From: Formosa algae
GTDB lineage: Bacteria > Bacteroidota > Bacteroidia > Flavobacteriales > Flavobacteriaceae
Assembly: GCF_001439665.1 (NCBI RefSeq)
Contig: NZ_LMAK01000080.1
Span: 1-34,711, forward strand
DNA length: 34,711 bases
Direction of reading: 5' to 3'
The notes beneath the pieces were generated by a model, which worked only from the letters and a program-made list of their open reading frames with translations, ran no database searches and was not told the origin of the DNA. Both the position numbers and the translations under genes were made by a program. Below, one piece after another: positions 8,819 to 17,543 of this stretch (positions within the stretch are counted from its first letter, which is position 1; every line of letters begins with the position of its first letter).

Positions 8819-11092
8819 ATGGCATTTGACATAGACATGATAAAAGGTGTGTACACCAAAATGGCGGATCGTGTAGACAAAGCACGCGGCATTGTAGGCA
8901 AACCGTTAACGCTTTCTGAAAAGATTTTATATTCTCATTTATGGGACGGGACTCCTGATAAAGCATTTACAAGAGGGAAAGACTATGTGGATTTTGCTCC
9001 AGATAGAATTGCATGTCAAGATGCGACTGCGCAAATGGCTTTATTGCAATTTATGCAAGCTGGTAAAGATAATGTCGCTGTACCAACTACGGTACATTGC
9101 GATCACTTAATTCAAGCTAAAGATGGTGCGTCTACAGATTTAAAACACGCAAACGATGTAAGTAGTGAAGTGTTTAAATTTTTAGAGTCTGTATCTAATA
9201 AATATGGTATCGGATTCTGGAAACCAGGAGCAGGTATTATTCACCAAGTGGTTTTAGAAAATTATGCATTCCCAGGCGGAATGATGATTGGTACCGATTC
9301 TCATACTGTAAATGCAGGTGGTTTAGGTATGGTAGCTATTGGTGTTGGTGGTGCAGATGCTGTAGATGTGATGGCAGGAATGGCATGGGAATTAAAATTT
9401 CCTAAATTAATAGGAGTGAAGTTAACCGGAAAATTATCGGGTTGGACTGCGCCTAAAGATGTCATTTTAAAAGTAGCCGAAATTTTGACTGTAAAAGGAG
9501 GTACGGGTGCTATCGTAGAATATTTTGGTGAAGGTGCAACATCTATGTCGTGTACCGGTAAAGGTACCATTTGTAATATGGGAGCCGAAATTGGTGCAAC
9601 AACATCTACATTTGGTTACGACGAATCTATGGAGCGTTACTTACGTGCCACAGAACGTGAAGATGTAGCAGATGCTGCAAACGCAGTAAAATCGTATTTA
9701 ACTGCAGATCCCGAGGTTTACGCAGATCCAGAAACGTATTTTGATGAAGTTATTGAAATTGATTTATCTGTATTAACACCATTATTAAACGGACCATTTA
9801 CGCCAGATTTATCTACACCTGTTGGCGCTTCAATGACTGAAAAAGCCAAAGCGAATGATTGGCCTTTAAAAGTGGAATGGGGTTTAATTGGATCGTGTAC
9901 GAACTCGTCTTACGAAGATTTATCTCGTGCATCATCTATTGCGCAACAAGCTTTAGATAAAAACTTAAAAACAAAAGCTGATTTTGGTATTAATCCAGGT
10001 TCAGAAAAAGTTAGATATACAACAGAGCGTGACGGAATTCTTGAAATTTTTGAGAAATTGGATGCTAAAATATTTACCAATGCTTGCGGACCATGTATTG
10101 GGCAATGGGCAAGATATAGCGATCCTAAGAATGCGCCTAAAAATAGCATCATCCACTCGTTTAACAGAAACTTTGCTAAACGTGCCGATGGAAATCCAAA
10201 TACGCATGCTTTTGTAGCCTCTCCAGAAATGGTGGCAGCAATTGCCATTGCGGGACGTTTAGATTTTAATCCGATGACTGACAAGCTGATTAATGAAGAT
10301 GGGGAAGAAGTGATGTTCGATGAGCCAACAGGATGGGAATTACCTCCAAAAGGTTTTGAAGTTAAAGATAACGGTTACTTAGCTCCAGATGAAGACGGAA
10401 GTGGTGTTGTAGTATCTGTTAGTCCAGATTCTGAGCGTTTACAATTATTAGAACCATTTACACCATTAGGTGATTCTATTACCGGTGCTAAATTATTAAT
10501 TAAAGCATTCGGAAAATGTACAACAGACCATATTTCTATGGCAGGACCATGGTTACGTTTCCGTGGACATTTAGATAATATTTCTAATAACTGTTTAATT
10601 GGTGCAGTAAATGCATACAATAAGAAAACAAATTTTGTAAAAAATCAATTAACGGGTGATTATGCTGGTGTTCCAGATACAGCTCGTGAATATAAGGCTG
10701 CTGGTATTAAATCTATAGTGGTTGGAGATCATAACTATGGTGAAGGATCTTCTCGTGAACATGCCGCTATGGAACCTCGTCATTTAGGTGTGGCTGCTGT
10801 GTTAGTGAAGTCTTTTGCTCGTATTCATGAAACAAACCTTAAAAAACAAGGGATGTTAGGATTAACTTTCGATAATGAAGCAGATTACGATTTAATTCAG
10901 GAGGACGATACCATTAACTTTTTAGATTTAAATGAATTTGCTCCAGACAAACCACTTTCAATAGAGTTTGTACATGCAGATGGTTCTAAAGATGTAGTTG
11001 TTGCAAATCATACTTATAATGCGGCTCAAATTGCATGGTATAAAGAAGGTTCTGCATTAAACTTAATTAAGAAAGAAAATGCTAAAGCGTAA
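8819..11092 (+). CDS. acn: Aconitate hydratase, AcnA/mitochondrial type
   Basis: A complete 757-aa aconitase that converts citrate to isocitrate in the TCA cycle. It matches the mitochondrial-type family in length and domain order. The [4Fe-4S] ligands are Cys360 in GSCTNSS and Cys423 and Cys426 in NACGPCIG, and the 63- and 3-residue spacings match the mitochondrial enzyme (358, 421, 424 as I recall). Further family hallmarks are [15 protein letters not shown], the swivel-domain segment [20 protein letters not shown] and [10 protein letters not shown]. The ATG at 8819 is followed directly by the family's normal N-terminus. It lies alone between a gene-free interval and a bidirectional terminator. 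The unrelated-type AcnB at the left window edge makes this one of two aconitases at the locus. Confidence 0.96.
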   Translation: MAFDIDMIKGVYTKMADRVDKARGIVGKPLTLSEKILYSHLWDGTPDKAFTRGKDYVDFAPDRIACQDATAQMALLQFMQAGKDNVAVPTTVHCDHLIQAKDGASTDLKHANDVSSEVFKFLESVSNKYGIGFWKPGAGIIHQVVLENYAFPGGMMIGTDSHTVNAGGLGMVAIGVGGADAVDVMAGMAWELKFPKLIGVKLTGKLSGWTAPKDVILKVAEILTVKGGTGAIVEYFGEGATSMSCTGKGTICNMGAEIGATTSTFGYDESMERYLRATEREDVADAANAVKSYLTADPEVYADPETYFDEVIEIDLSVLTPLLNGPFTPDLSTPVGASMTEKAKANDWPLKVEWGLIGSCTNSSYEDLSRASSIAQQALDKNLKTKADFGINPGSEKVRYTTERDGILEIFEKLDAKIFTNACGPCIGQWARYSDPKNAPKNSIIHSFNRNFAKRADGNPNTHAFVASPEMVAAIAIAGRLDFNPMTDKLINEDGEEVMFDEPTGWELPPKGFEVKDNGYLAPDEDGSGVVVSVSPDSERLQLLEPFTPLGDSITGAKLLIKAFGKCTTDHISMAGPWLRFRGHLDNISNNCLIGAVNAYNKKTNFVKNQLTGDYAGVPDTAREYKAAGIKSIVVGDHNYGEGSSREHAAMEPRHLGVAAVLVKSFARIHETNLKKQGMLGLTFDNEADYDLIQEDDTINFLDLNEFAPDKPLSIEFVHADGSKDVVVANHTYNAAQIAWYKEGSALNLIKKENAKA

Positions 11093-11127
11093 TTTTAAGT
11101 CACGTTTTTAACAACTGTATTATAAAT

Positions 11128-11162
11128 AAAAAAATCTAGCCTTATTAGGCTAGATTTTTTTG
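11128..11162. terminator. Bidirectional terminator between acn and the PNGase F-like gene
   Basis: AAAATCTAGCCT pairs perfectly with AGGCTAGATTTT around a TATT loop, with A-run on one side and T-run on the other, so it can terminate the convergent genes on both strands. Confidence 0.93.
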
Positions 11163-11200
11163 TTATAGGACGTATTGATAAGCTATTAGCAATAGAAAGT

Positions 11201-13684
11201 TTACTTAAGAATAAGTTTAAAACTACCTTGTCCTGCGTTATTATCTATGGTTATAAAATAAAGTCCTTTAGCTAGAGACGATAAGTTAAAAGATGTGTTG
11301 TTTAAAGCTTCAGAAGAATCAAAATAATACGTTTTTACAATTTCTCCAGAAACAGACACTATATGCATTACAGATTTACCAATCGTCTCTGTTGTTGAAA
11401 TTTGAAATATCCCGTTAGATGGATTTGGGTATGCACTTAATTTATAATTTGCTGTATTATTAACTTCTTCAACACCTAAGGTGGCTTGTATTAATGGTGT
11501 GTTACTAAAATTAATAAGTTGTCCATCAATATAATATTGTGCTTTAAAGCCATCATTACAATCGTCGCAAGTAACGCCTGTAACACAATCAGGATTGTTT
11601 GGATGACAATAATCAACATAAGTCGGATCAAATCTATAGCTAAAATCTACAGTGCCTTTAGAGATTTGAGAGGTCATATCTACAATATCTGGCGGTGCTA
11701 TAGATCCTGGACACCATCCAGCTCTATTATAAGTCCATGTGCCTTGTTGTCCGGTACAGCTATCAGGATTTGGATTACACGTATTCCATAAATTTTGAGT
11801 ATAATTTGGCTCACCATCAACATCAATATAATTTGTAGCATTATAAAACTCAGCTGCATTTTCAGAATTATTGTCTCCCCAACCATGACCGGTGTTCGAT
11901 AAACGCAAATGGGAACTTAAAATATTTGCATTGTAAGTGTAGTTTGCAACAGGAACCGGTTGTAAATCGTCCGGATTTCCTAGATCCCAGTTTCCATCCC
12001 ATAATTCATCAACACTTGAATATAAATATTCTGGTGTGCCTTGCTGATATTCAAAATCTAATGATATTTGCCAGCCACCAGTGCCCCAAGTATCAATAAA
12101 CATTCTAAACTCCACTTCGCCTTGTAGTAAACTAGCATAATCGGTTAAATCGATAGTGTGGCTACAGCCCACACCGTATGGGGTAATGTATCTAATTATC
12201 TGAATCCAATTTCCGTCAGGGCCCATAACATCAATAAAGGCTCTACGGTCCCAATTATCGCAGTCTCCTGTTGTAGATGGACATTCAACTAATAAATTGG
12301 CTATAATCTTGTCATAGCTTCCCACATGTTGTGGCATTGTAAATGTGCCATAAAAATTTCGACTGTTAGTTGTATTGTATTCAATAACAGCTTCATCCAT
12401 GGTTTTTACATTTTGAGTGCTTATACTATTACTAACTTCAACGTTTTTTGTTATTGTGGTATTTTCACCATTAGAACCATAGGCTGTGATGTGTATTGTA
12501 TGTGATCCATAGGCCTCTGGAGTCCATAACGCATAGTGTAAATTATTTTCACTGTATACAGTGAGTGGAGTATCATCTACTAAAACTTCTATACTATTTA
12601 TGCTAATTAAGTCGGCTTCTTCTATAGCGGAAGTAATGTAAATAGGGTACGCATAAAATGATGGCATCTCTATAGGATAATCTTCTGTAAGGCGTGTTGA
12701 AATAGAAGGGGAGAAGGTGCTAAGGTCTATTACTTCAAATTGTGTAAAGGTTTCTGCTGCATTATAATTTGCATTACCAGCTTGCTCTGCTTTTAGGGTT
12801 ACGGTCCCAACAGTACCATCTAATGTTACCGTATTGCCATTAATTGTTGCAGGTCCAGATACAATGCTGTACGCGATATCTGTTAACTCGGAAGTTGAGG
12901 TGGCAGAAACATCAAAAGGATTGGCAGTAGTACTTTTTTTATCTACAGCATTAAAAGTTAGGATTTGATTTTGTTTGCCTGAGCCATCTCCTGTCCCAAA
13001 TAAATCGATAGAAGAGTTTGCTGTGATATGTGGATATTCTCCATTACCTGTAGTGTCATTTTCTTCTGACGGATAGTATGAAAACACAAAGTGCGTCGCA
13101 ACGGTATCTGGACTTTGATCTAAGGTGGCTTGATCTACTATAAGCGGATTGTTACCATTACCAACTCCCAATTCGCCATTATTGTTATATCGCTCTTGTC
13201 CGTTGGCGTGGACTAATCTTACAATTGGAGCATAATAATCTCCATCAATAATTCCACCATTTTTGTATGTATCGTCTACACCATTACTAGATACATTAAA
13301 AATGGTATAGGTTTTTGTAAATGTTTCATCTCCATTATCAACTGTTTCTGTTGTATAATAACTATTGCTAACATCTACATCGTTTAGAAGTCCTAGTGTC
13401 ATATTTAATCTGTCTGTAGCAGCAGTCCAATTTATATTGTCTGGAGCTTCTGCAACTAGAATACCATCTGGATAGGGGTAAAAACGAAGATTTATAGCAT
13501 TATCGGCGTCGTTAGGAACATTGCTTAATACAAATGTAATAGGTGAAGATGTCGCTAAAGTACCGTCGGGATGAAATTCTGCAGGTTTTCCTGTGAATTC
13601 AAAACTAGCCTGACCAAAACTTATAGTTGTAACTAATAAGTAAAGTAGGCATATTATATATTGGAGGTTTTTTTTGTTTTTCAT
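11201..13684 (-). CDS. Secreted PNGase F-like protein with T9SS sorting domain
   Basis: An 827-aa secreted protein. Order: signal peptide (about 1-24, ending ISFGQA); a region of unknown type (25-235); an MBG/Ig-like repeat (about 238-318, with SGPATINGNTVTLDG); a region related to peptide-N-glycosidase F (about 425-735); and a T9SS C-terminal tail (750-827, YPNPSNGIF ... GLYFITI). PNGase F cleaves the glycan-asparagine bond of N-glycoproteins. Recognisable shared motifs are CDNWDRRAF (Asp479, matching reference Asp60), FIDTWG (Asp531, where the reference has Glu118), GHGWG, NAAEFYNAT (Glu612, matching Glu206) and NRAGWCPG (653-660). Reference numbering is from memory. The protein should be exported through the outer membrane and released or anchored at the surface. 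Glycan release is a reasonable guess, but the Glu-to-Asp change leaves activity uncertain. Confidence 0.82.
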   Translation of the reverse strand: MKNKKNLQYIICLLYLLVTTISFGQASFEFTGKPAEFHPDGTLATSSPITFVLSNVPNDADNAINLRFYPYPDGILVAEAPDNINWTAATDRLNMTLGLLNDVDVSNSYYTTETVDNGDETFTKTYTIFNVSSNGVDDTYKNGGIIDGDYYAPIVRLVHANGQERYNNNGELGVGNGNNPLIVDQATLDQSPDTVATHFVFSYYPSEENDTTGNGEYPHITANSSIDLFGTGDGSGKQNQILTFNAVDKKSTTANPFDVSATSTSELTDIAYSIVSGPATINGNTVTLDGTVGTVTLKAEQAGNANYNAAETFTQFEVIDLSTFSPSISTRLTEDYPIEMPSFYAYPIYITSAIEEADLISINSIEVLVDDTPLTVYSENNLHYALWTPEAYGSHTIHITAYGSNGENTTITKNVEVSNSISTQNVKTMDEAVIEYNTTNSRNFYGTFTMPQHVGSYDKIIANLLVECPSTTGDCDNWDRRAFIDVMGPDGNWIQIIRYITPYGVGCSHTIDLTDYASLLQGEVEFRMFIDTWGTGGWQISLDFEYQQGTPEYLYSSVDELWDGNWDLGNPDDLQPVPVANYTYNANILSSHLRLSNTGHGWGDNNSENAAEFYNATNYIDVDGEPNYTQNLWNTCNPNPDSCTGQQGTWTYNRAGWCPGSIAPPDIVDMTSQISKGTVDFSYRFDPTYVDYCHPNNPDCVTGVTCDDCNDGFKAQYYIDGQLINFSNTPLIQATLGVEEVNNTANYKLSAYPNPSNGIFQISTTETIGKSVMHIVSVSGEIVKTYYFDSSEALNNTSFNLSSLAKGLYFITIDNNAGQGSFKLILK

Positions 13685-13841
13685 ATGTATAATGAGTGCA
13701 TGAAATATGCGTATTAATTAGGAAGGTTTAAGGTGTAGAAAAGTATCGTTCTAAAACAGGAAATAGAGCCAAGTAGATATTTTAAATGCTATTAATCAAT
13801 ACAATGTGTTTGTCTAAATACGCTCTGTTTTTTAACGACTA

Positions 13842-13884
13842 AAAAAAAATCCTGTTATATGTTTTAAATACAACAGGATTTTAA
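13842..13884 (-). terminator. Terminator after the LamG/T9SS gene
   Basis: AAAATCCTGTT pairs with AACAGGATTTT around a 15-base loop. Read on the minus strand it ends in a run of nine T, about 26 bases after the stop of the LamG gene. Confidence 0.85.
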
Positions 13885-13909
13885 TTAAAAGGTTAAAACT
13901 TATAGGATC

Positions 13910-14986
13910 TTATTTTTTAAGAATCTTTAAGTTTGCAACTTTGTTATCTTCTCTTACTTTAACTATGTATAGTCCAGTAGTTAATGTGCTCATATCTACA
14001 GATTTACCGCTAGTTCTAATAACAGCCTTTCCTGTGATATCAAATACGCTAATATCTAAAACACTATTACTTGTTGTTTTAATGTTTAAAACATCTACAA
14101 CTGCATTTGGATAGGCTTTAAGCTCGTCATCTCCAAAAGCAACATCTTCAATACTAAGTAAACTACCTCCGTAAATAAGTTCAATTTCTTCTTCACTAAG
14201 TGCTTCATCATAAACTCTAAGGTCATCAATTCCTCCTCCGTCGAACCATTTTAAGGTATTATTTCCTCTACTTCCAATAGTAAGTAAATCATTTGTAGTG
14301 TTAAAAGAGTTTCCTGTATTACTACCTCCGTCGTTAGTCGTTTTATTACCATCTATATAGAAGATTATATCCTCTAAGGCATCTCCATCATCATAAGTAA
14401 AAGCGACATGGTGCCAGTTACCATCTTCTAAATCTGTACTTCCGCCAGTAGTATAATTTCCGTTTACATTACCTCCTCCTACTGCTATTTGTATTCTGTC
14501 TTGAGCAGCAGCTAAAGTCCAAGTTACTCTTCCTTGAGAGCTAGAAGTAGGATCTCCCATGTTAAGTATAACATGTGATCCTCCACCACCAGATATATCA
14601 TCAAAACGAATCCAAGCAGCAAAAGTACGCGCATCATCACCTAAAATAGAATGATTGGTAGTACTTTGAATTTGAACATTAGATGAATTATCGATAATAC
14701 TTACATTGTCAGTATATTCACCAGAATCAGCATCATAAGCATAGCTAGAAAAGTCTATTGCATAACTTCCTTCTTTTGGAGTCGCACTATTATAAACTAT
14801 TAATGAACCTTCTCCATTAGGATCGGTAACCTCAAAAGTAATCCCATCAGATTCTGTAGTACTTGCTTCTAGATTGTTTTCAAATCTAACATGTAAAAAT
14901 GCATCAGGGTCTTGTGCATGTACAGTCCCAACGGCTAAAGTTGAAATTGCAAAAAATGATAAGTTTTTAAGTAATTTTTTCATCAT
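13910..14986 (-). CDS. Secreted LamG-domain protein with T9SS sorting domain
   Basis: A 358-aa secreted protein. The signal peptide spans residues 1-24 (ending GTVHA, before QDPDA). A LamG-like concanavalin A jellyroll fills about 30-270, with the typical segments TFAAWIRFDDI, GNWHHVAFTYDDG, IIFYIDGN, TIGSRG, GGIDDLRVYDEALSEEEI. A T9SS type A tail follows (about 285-358: LKAYPNAVVDVLNI ... LYIVKV). LamG domains bind carbohydrate or protein ligands, so a surface binding or adhesion role is possible; there is no catalytic motif. Two Met codons lie in tandem at the start and either could be used. The gene has its own terminator and is separated from the PNGase F-like gene by about 225 bases, so the two need not be co-transcribed. 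Confidence 0.87.
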   Translation of the reverse strand: MMKKLLKNLSFFAISTLAVGTVHAQDPDAFLHVRFENNLEASTTESDGITFEVTDPNGEGSLIVYNSATPKEGSYAIDFSSYAYDADSGEYTDNVSIIDNSSNVQIQSTTNHSILGDDARTFAAWIRFDDISGGGGSHVILNMGDPTSSSQGRVTWTLAAAQDRIQIAVGGGNVNGNYTTGGSTDLEDGNWHHVAFTYDDGDALEDIIFYIDGNKTTNDGGSNTGNSFNTTNDLLTIGSRGNNTLKWFDGGGIDDLRVYDEALSEEEIELIYGGSLLSIEDVAFGDDELKAYPNAVVDVLNIKTTSNSVLDISVFDITGKAVIRTSGKSVDMSTLTTGLYIVKVREDNKVANLKILKK

Positions 14987-15531
14987 AAAATAATATTATT
15001 GGATTAGTTGTTATTAATTTATGTAAAACAACTGATTTGGAACTTTTTTTTTAGATGAATAACAAAGCAACGTACTTAAACAACAATTTTATTAAGCTTA
15101 ATGTCTTGTATTCACCAGGTTTTGTGTGTAAACGATTAAAAAACAGCATATTATTTTTATATGGGTGCTATGTAGTAATTAAGAGGCAAAATGAAGCTCA
15201 GAATTAGGTGAATTTATAACTGATTTCATGTCTTCTGTTTTCAAATTAAAATGCATTTGGTTGTCAGAGTTTTATATTTATAATTCAATATGAAGTCAGA
15301 TTTAATTACAGCAGTAATAAGTACTATTATATATAGGTAGGAAAAGAAGTTATTAGAGAACTATTGTTTGAAACAATGCCAAGAGGTTGTAATGCTAGAT
15401 TGGAGAGATTGGTAATATTTTGTTTTAAGAGGTTTTATTGGTGGCTTTATTTATTTAGTAGTTAATACACGGTTTAAAATAATACATATAATTGTAAACA
15501 ACATTCTGAATATACTTTAGAATTTTGTAAC
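14987..15531. other. Gene-free interval between the LamG gene and tlpA-like gene
   Basis: About 545 AT-rich bases between divergent genes. I found no ORF, RNA gene or long repeat that I can support. It should contain the promoter of the minus-strand LamG gene, but I see no clear consensus for it. Confidence 0.5.
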
Positions 15532-15539
15532 TAAATTTG
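15532..15539 (+). promoter_or_regulatory. -7 element for the TlpA-like gene
   Basis: TAAATTTG is a full match to TAnnTTTG. It covers the in-frame TTG at 15537, which argues that this TTG is not the start codon and that translation begins at ATG 15582 or 15591. Confidence 0.6.
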
Positions 15540-15581
15540 AAACGCATCATCTGTATAGTGAATGTATCTGTTTTAAACCCC

Positions 15582-16157
15582 ATGTATCTCATGTTAAAAT
15601 CAAAAAAAAATAAAGTTTCAAATATTATTTTTGGAGTGTTTTTAGTGTTATTAATTATTCCACAAACACGGCAGCCTATTCAAGTGTTTATCCAAAAAGG
15701 CCTAGCGTTATTTGGACCATCTGTAAAAGCTAAAGCAGATCAGAAACAAATAGATACTTATCAATGGAATCTAAGTGATTTAAACGGGACGCCATTTCAT
15801 TTTGAAGCTGCTCAGGGAGACGTTATTTTGGTCAATTTTTGGGCTACTTGGTGTCCGCCTTGTATAGCCGAAATGCCAAGTCTTGTAGATTTACATGACG
15901 ATTATAAAGATAAGGTACAGTTTTTATTTATTTCAAATGAAGAGAAAACAGTTATCGAAGCGTTCTTAAAAAAGAACCAATTTCAAATTCCGATACATCA
16001 ACCCATTTCAGCAGTTCCAGAGTCTTTGCAGACATCTACAATACCAAGAACTTTATTAATAAGTAAAACAGGCAAGATTGTGATTGATAAAACGGGAGCA
16101 TCTAACTGGAACAGCCAAACAGTTAGAGAAACCATAGATAAATTATTAGCAGAATAG
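15582..16157 (+). CDS. Membrane-anchored TlpA/ResA-like thioredoxin
   Basis: A 191-aa thiol-disulfide oxidoreductase of the TlpA/ResA type. A short basic stretch and one N-terminal membrane segment (about residues 13-28) place the thioredoxin fold in the periplasm. The active site WCPPC is at residues 90-94 within FWATWCPPCIAEMP, and the cis-Pro motif TIPRTLLI lies later in the domain. Such proteins reduce periplasmic disulfides, for example in cytochrome c maturation; the partner here is unknown because no related gene is adjacent. The frame can be extended upstream to a TTG at 15537, but that codon lies inside the promoter -7 element, so I chose ATG 15582; ATG 15591 is equally possible. Confidence 0.85.
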   Translation: MYLMLKSKKNKVSNIIFGVFLVLLIIPQTRQPIQVFIQKGLALFGPSVKAKADQKQIDTYQWNLSDLNGTPFHFEAAQGDVILVNFWATWCPPCIAEMPSLVDLHDDYKDKVQFLFISNEEKTVIEAFLKKNQFQIPIHQPISAVPESLQTSTIPRTLLISKTGKIVIDKTGASNWNSQTVRETIDKLLAE

Positions 16158-16354
16158 AATTAATACCATTTGAGCTCTGCTTATTTAGCTCTTTAAACAA
16201 ATTGATGGCGTTTTAATAGAAGAACGTCTTAACCTCAATTTGGTTAAAACCTACAAAGGTGACTGTATGCGTAGGGAATGAGTGTTTAAATTAGATTGTA
16301 TTTAAGTATAAAATGAAGGAAATGTTATACTGAAATTTGTAAGATTATATAAAT

Positions 16355-16388
16355 TAAAAAAGGTTAAACATTGCTGTTTAACCTTTTC
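16355..16388 (-). terminator. Terminator of tRNA-Lys copy 1
   Basis: A stem AAAAGGTTAAACA/TGTTTAACCTTTT lies just past the tRNA 3' end on the minus strand and is followed by a T-run in that direction. Its stem is nearly the same as the terminator behind the second tRNA-Lys. Confidence 0.88.
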
Positions 16389-16390
16389 TG

Positions 16391-16463
16391 TGACCGGGCT
16401 GGGGCTCGAACCCAGGACCCTCTCCTTAAAAGGGAGATGCTCTACCAACTGAGCTACCAGGTC
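16391..16463 (-). tRNA. tRNA-Lys (anticodon TTT), copy 1
   Basis: 73 bases forming a complete cloverleaf on the minus strand: D-arm with AGTTGGTA, anticodon stem TCTCC/GGAGA with loop CTTTTAA (anticodon TTT), T-arm CTGGG/CCCAG with TTCGAGC, discriminator A. CCA is not encoded. The acceptor stem GACCTGG/CCCGGTC has a T5-C68 mismatch, and the second copy has the same mismatch. Confidence 0.96.
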
Positions 16464-16492
16464 ATTGTTTTTCTTTCTCTATAACGAGGGTG

Positions 16493-16522
16493 CAAATATA
16501 CGACCTTTATTTAGATAAACAA
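16493..16522 (-). promoter_or_regulatory. Promoter of tRNA-Lys copy 1
   Basis: On the minus strand TTG is followed by 19 bases and then TATATTTG, a clean match to the Bacteroidota TTG-N19-TAnnTTTG promoter. It ends 29 bases before the tRNA 5' end. Confidence 0.8.
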
Positions 16523-16667
16523 CTAATTTTTGATATTATTTTTAAAACATTTTTATGTGTTCTTTTCTTAGAAGAAAACATGTGTTTTAAACTATTGATA
16601 ACAAATGGTTTATGTTACTTGTGTAGCTGTTTAAAAACATGAAAAAAAATAAAAAAGAGTTAAAAAG

Positions 16668-16752
16668 TGCGCACGAGAAGATTCGAACTTCCACGTCCTA
16701 AACGGACACTGGCCCCTCAAGCCAACGCGTCTACCAATTCCGCCACGTGCGC
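16668..16752 (-). tRNA. tRNA-Leu (anticodon GAG)
   Basis: 85 bases on the minus strand with acceptor stem GCGCACG/CGTGCGC (perfect), anticodon stem TTGGC/GCCAG with loop TTGAGGG (anticodon GAG), the long class II variable arm TGTCCGTTTAGGACG expected of tRNA-Leu, T-loop TTCGAAT and discriminator A. It lies between the two tRNA-Lys genes. A terminator separates it from copy 2 upstream, so it probably has its own promoter or relies on read-through. Confidence 0.95.
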
Positions 16753-16777
16753 ATTATAAATAGGGTGGTGTATAAAT

Positions 16778-16810
16778 AAAAAAGGTTAAACGAATATGTT
16801 TAACCTTTTT
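16778..16810 (-). terminator. Terminator of tRNA-Lys copy 2
   Basis: AAAAAGGTTAAAC pairs with GTTTAACCTTTTT around a short loop immediately after the tRNA 3' end on the minus strand. Apart from the loop, the sequence matches the copy 1 terminator. Confidence 0.88.
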
Positions 16811-16814
16811 CTTG

Positions 16815-16887
16815 TGACCGGGCTGGGGCTCGAACCCAGGACCCTCTCCTTAAAAGGGAGATGCTCTACCAACTGAGCTACCAGGTC
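16815..16887 (-). tRNA. tRNA-Lys (anticodon TTT), copy 2
   Basis: Identical over all 73 bases to the copy at 16391-16463, including the T5-C68 acceptor mismatch. It is transcribed from the minus strand and is the most upstream gene of the Lys-Leu-Lys cluster. Confidence 0.96.
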
Positions 16888-16914
16888 ATTGTTTTTCTTT
16901 GCGTATTGCGGGTG

Positions 16915-16944
16915 CAAATATATCATCTTTATTTAGAAATCCAA
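16915..16944 (-). promoter_or_regulatory. Promoter of tRNA-Lys copy 2
   Basis: TTG, 19 bases, TATATTTG on the minus strand, with the same spacing as the copy 1 promoter. The bases between promoter and tRNA (GCACCC ... AAAGAAAAACAAT) are also partly shared between the copies. Confidence 0.8.
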
Positions 16945-17021
16945 GCCTGTTTCTTATTTTTTTTTCGTTTTTTTGTTGTGCAATTATGTATGTTTTTAAG
17001 TATCAATAAAAAGCACTTTTA

Positions 17022-17543
17022 ATGAATTTAATTTTAATAGGATATATGGGGTCAGGAAAGTCAACTTTAGGTAGAAAGTTGGCAGAAACTTTACAATACC
17101 CCTTTATAGATTTAGACGATTATATGGAAGAACAAGAACAGTTATCTATTCCAGAATTATTTAAAGTGCGAGGGGAAATTTACTTCAGAAAAAAAGAACA
17201 CGAATATTTAAAAGCACTTTTACAGGAACAAGATAATGTGGTACTGGCGCTTGGAGGTGGTACACCGTGTTATGCTAATAATATGGATCTCATTACTAAA
17301 AATGAAAATGCAAAGTCTTTCTATTTTAAAGCCGGAATAAAGGAACTTACAAGTCGTTTAAAGCACGAAAAAGAAAACCGCCCATTATTAAACCGATTTA
17401 AAACAGACGACGAACTAATGGAGTTTATAGGAAAACATATGTTTGAACGTTCTGCTTATTATAATCAGGCAGATGTTGTAATTCCTGTAGATAATACGAC
17501 AGAATTAGCTGTGTTAGAACAGGTGATGTCGCATTTAGTCTAA
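17022..17543 (+). CDS. aroK: Shikimate kinase
   Basis: A 173-aa cytoplasmic kinase that phosphorylates shikimate at the 3-position, in the chorismate pathway to aromatic amino acids. The Walker A loop GYMGSGKST is at residues 7-15, the shikimate-binding Asp residues are in DLDD (30-33), Arg56 in RGEIYFR contacts shikimate, GGG is at 78-80, and the lid Arg120 is in ENRPLL. Length is normal. Its last 9 bases overlap the 3' end of the convergent phosphoribosyltransferase gene, so no terminator fits between them. A degenerate TATGTTTT lies about 25 bases upstream of the start but is not a convincing promoter. Confidence 0.95.
   Translation: MNLILIGYMGSGKSTLGRKLAETLQYPFIDLDDYMEEQEQLSIPELFKVRGEIYFRKKEHEYLKALLQEQDNVVLALGGGTPCYANNMDLITKNENAKSFYFKAGIKELTSRLKHEKENRPLLNRFKTDDELMEFIGKHMFERSAYYNQADVVIPVDNTTELAVLEQVMSHLV

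Noticed and set aside
9910-10284. Minus-strand ORF of 124 codons within aconitase
   Set aside because: It lies wholly antisense to the conserved [4Fe-4S] region of aconitase; codon bias of the real gene explains it.
16225-16250. Hairpin TTAACC...GGTTAA after the TlpA-like gene as terminator
   Set aside because: The stem is only 6-7 bases and no T-run follows.
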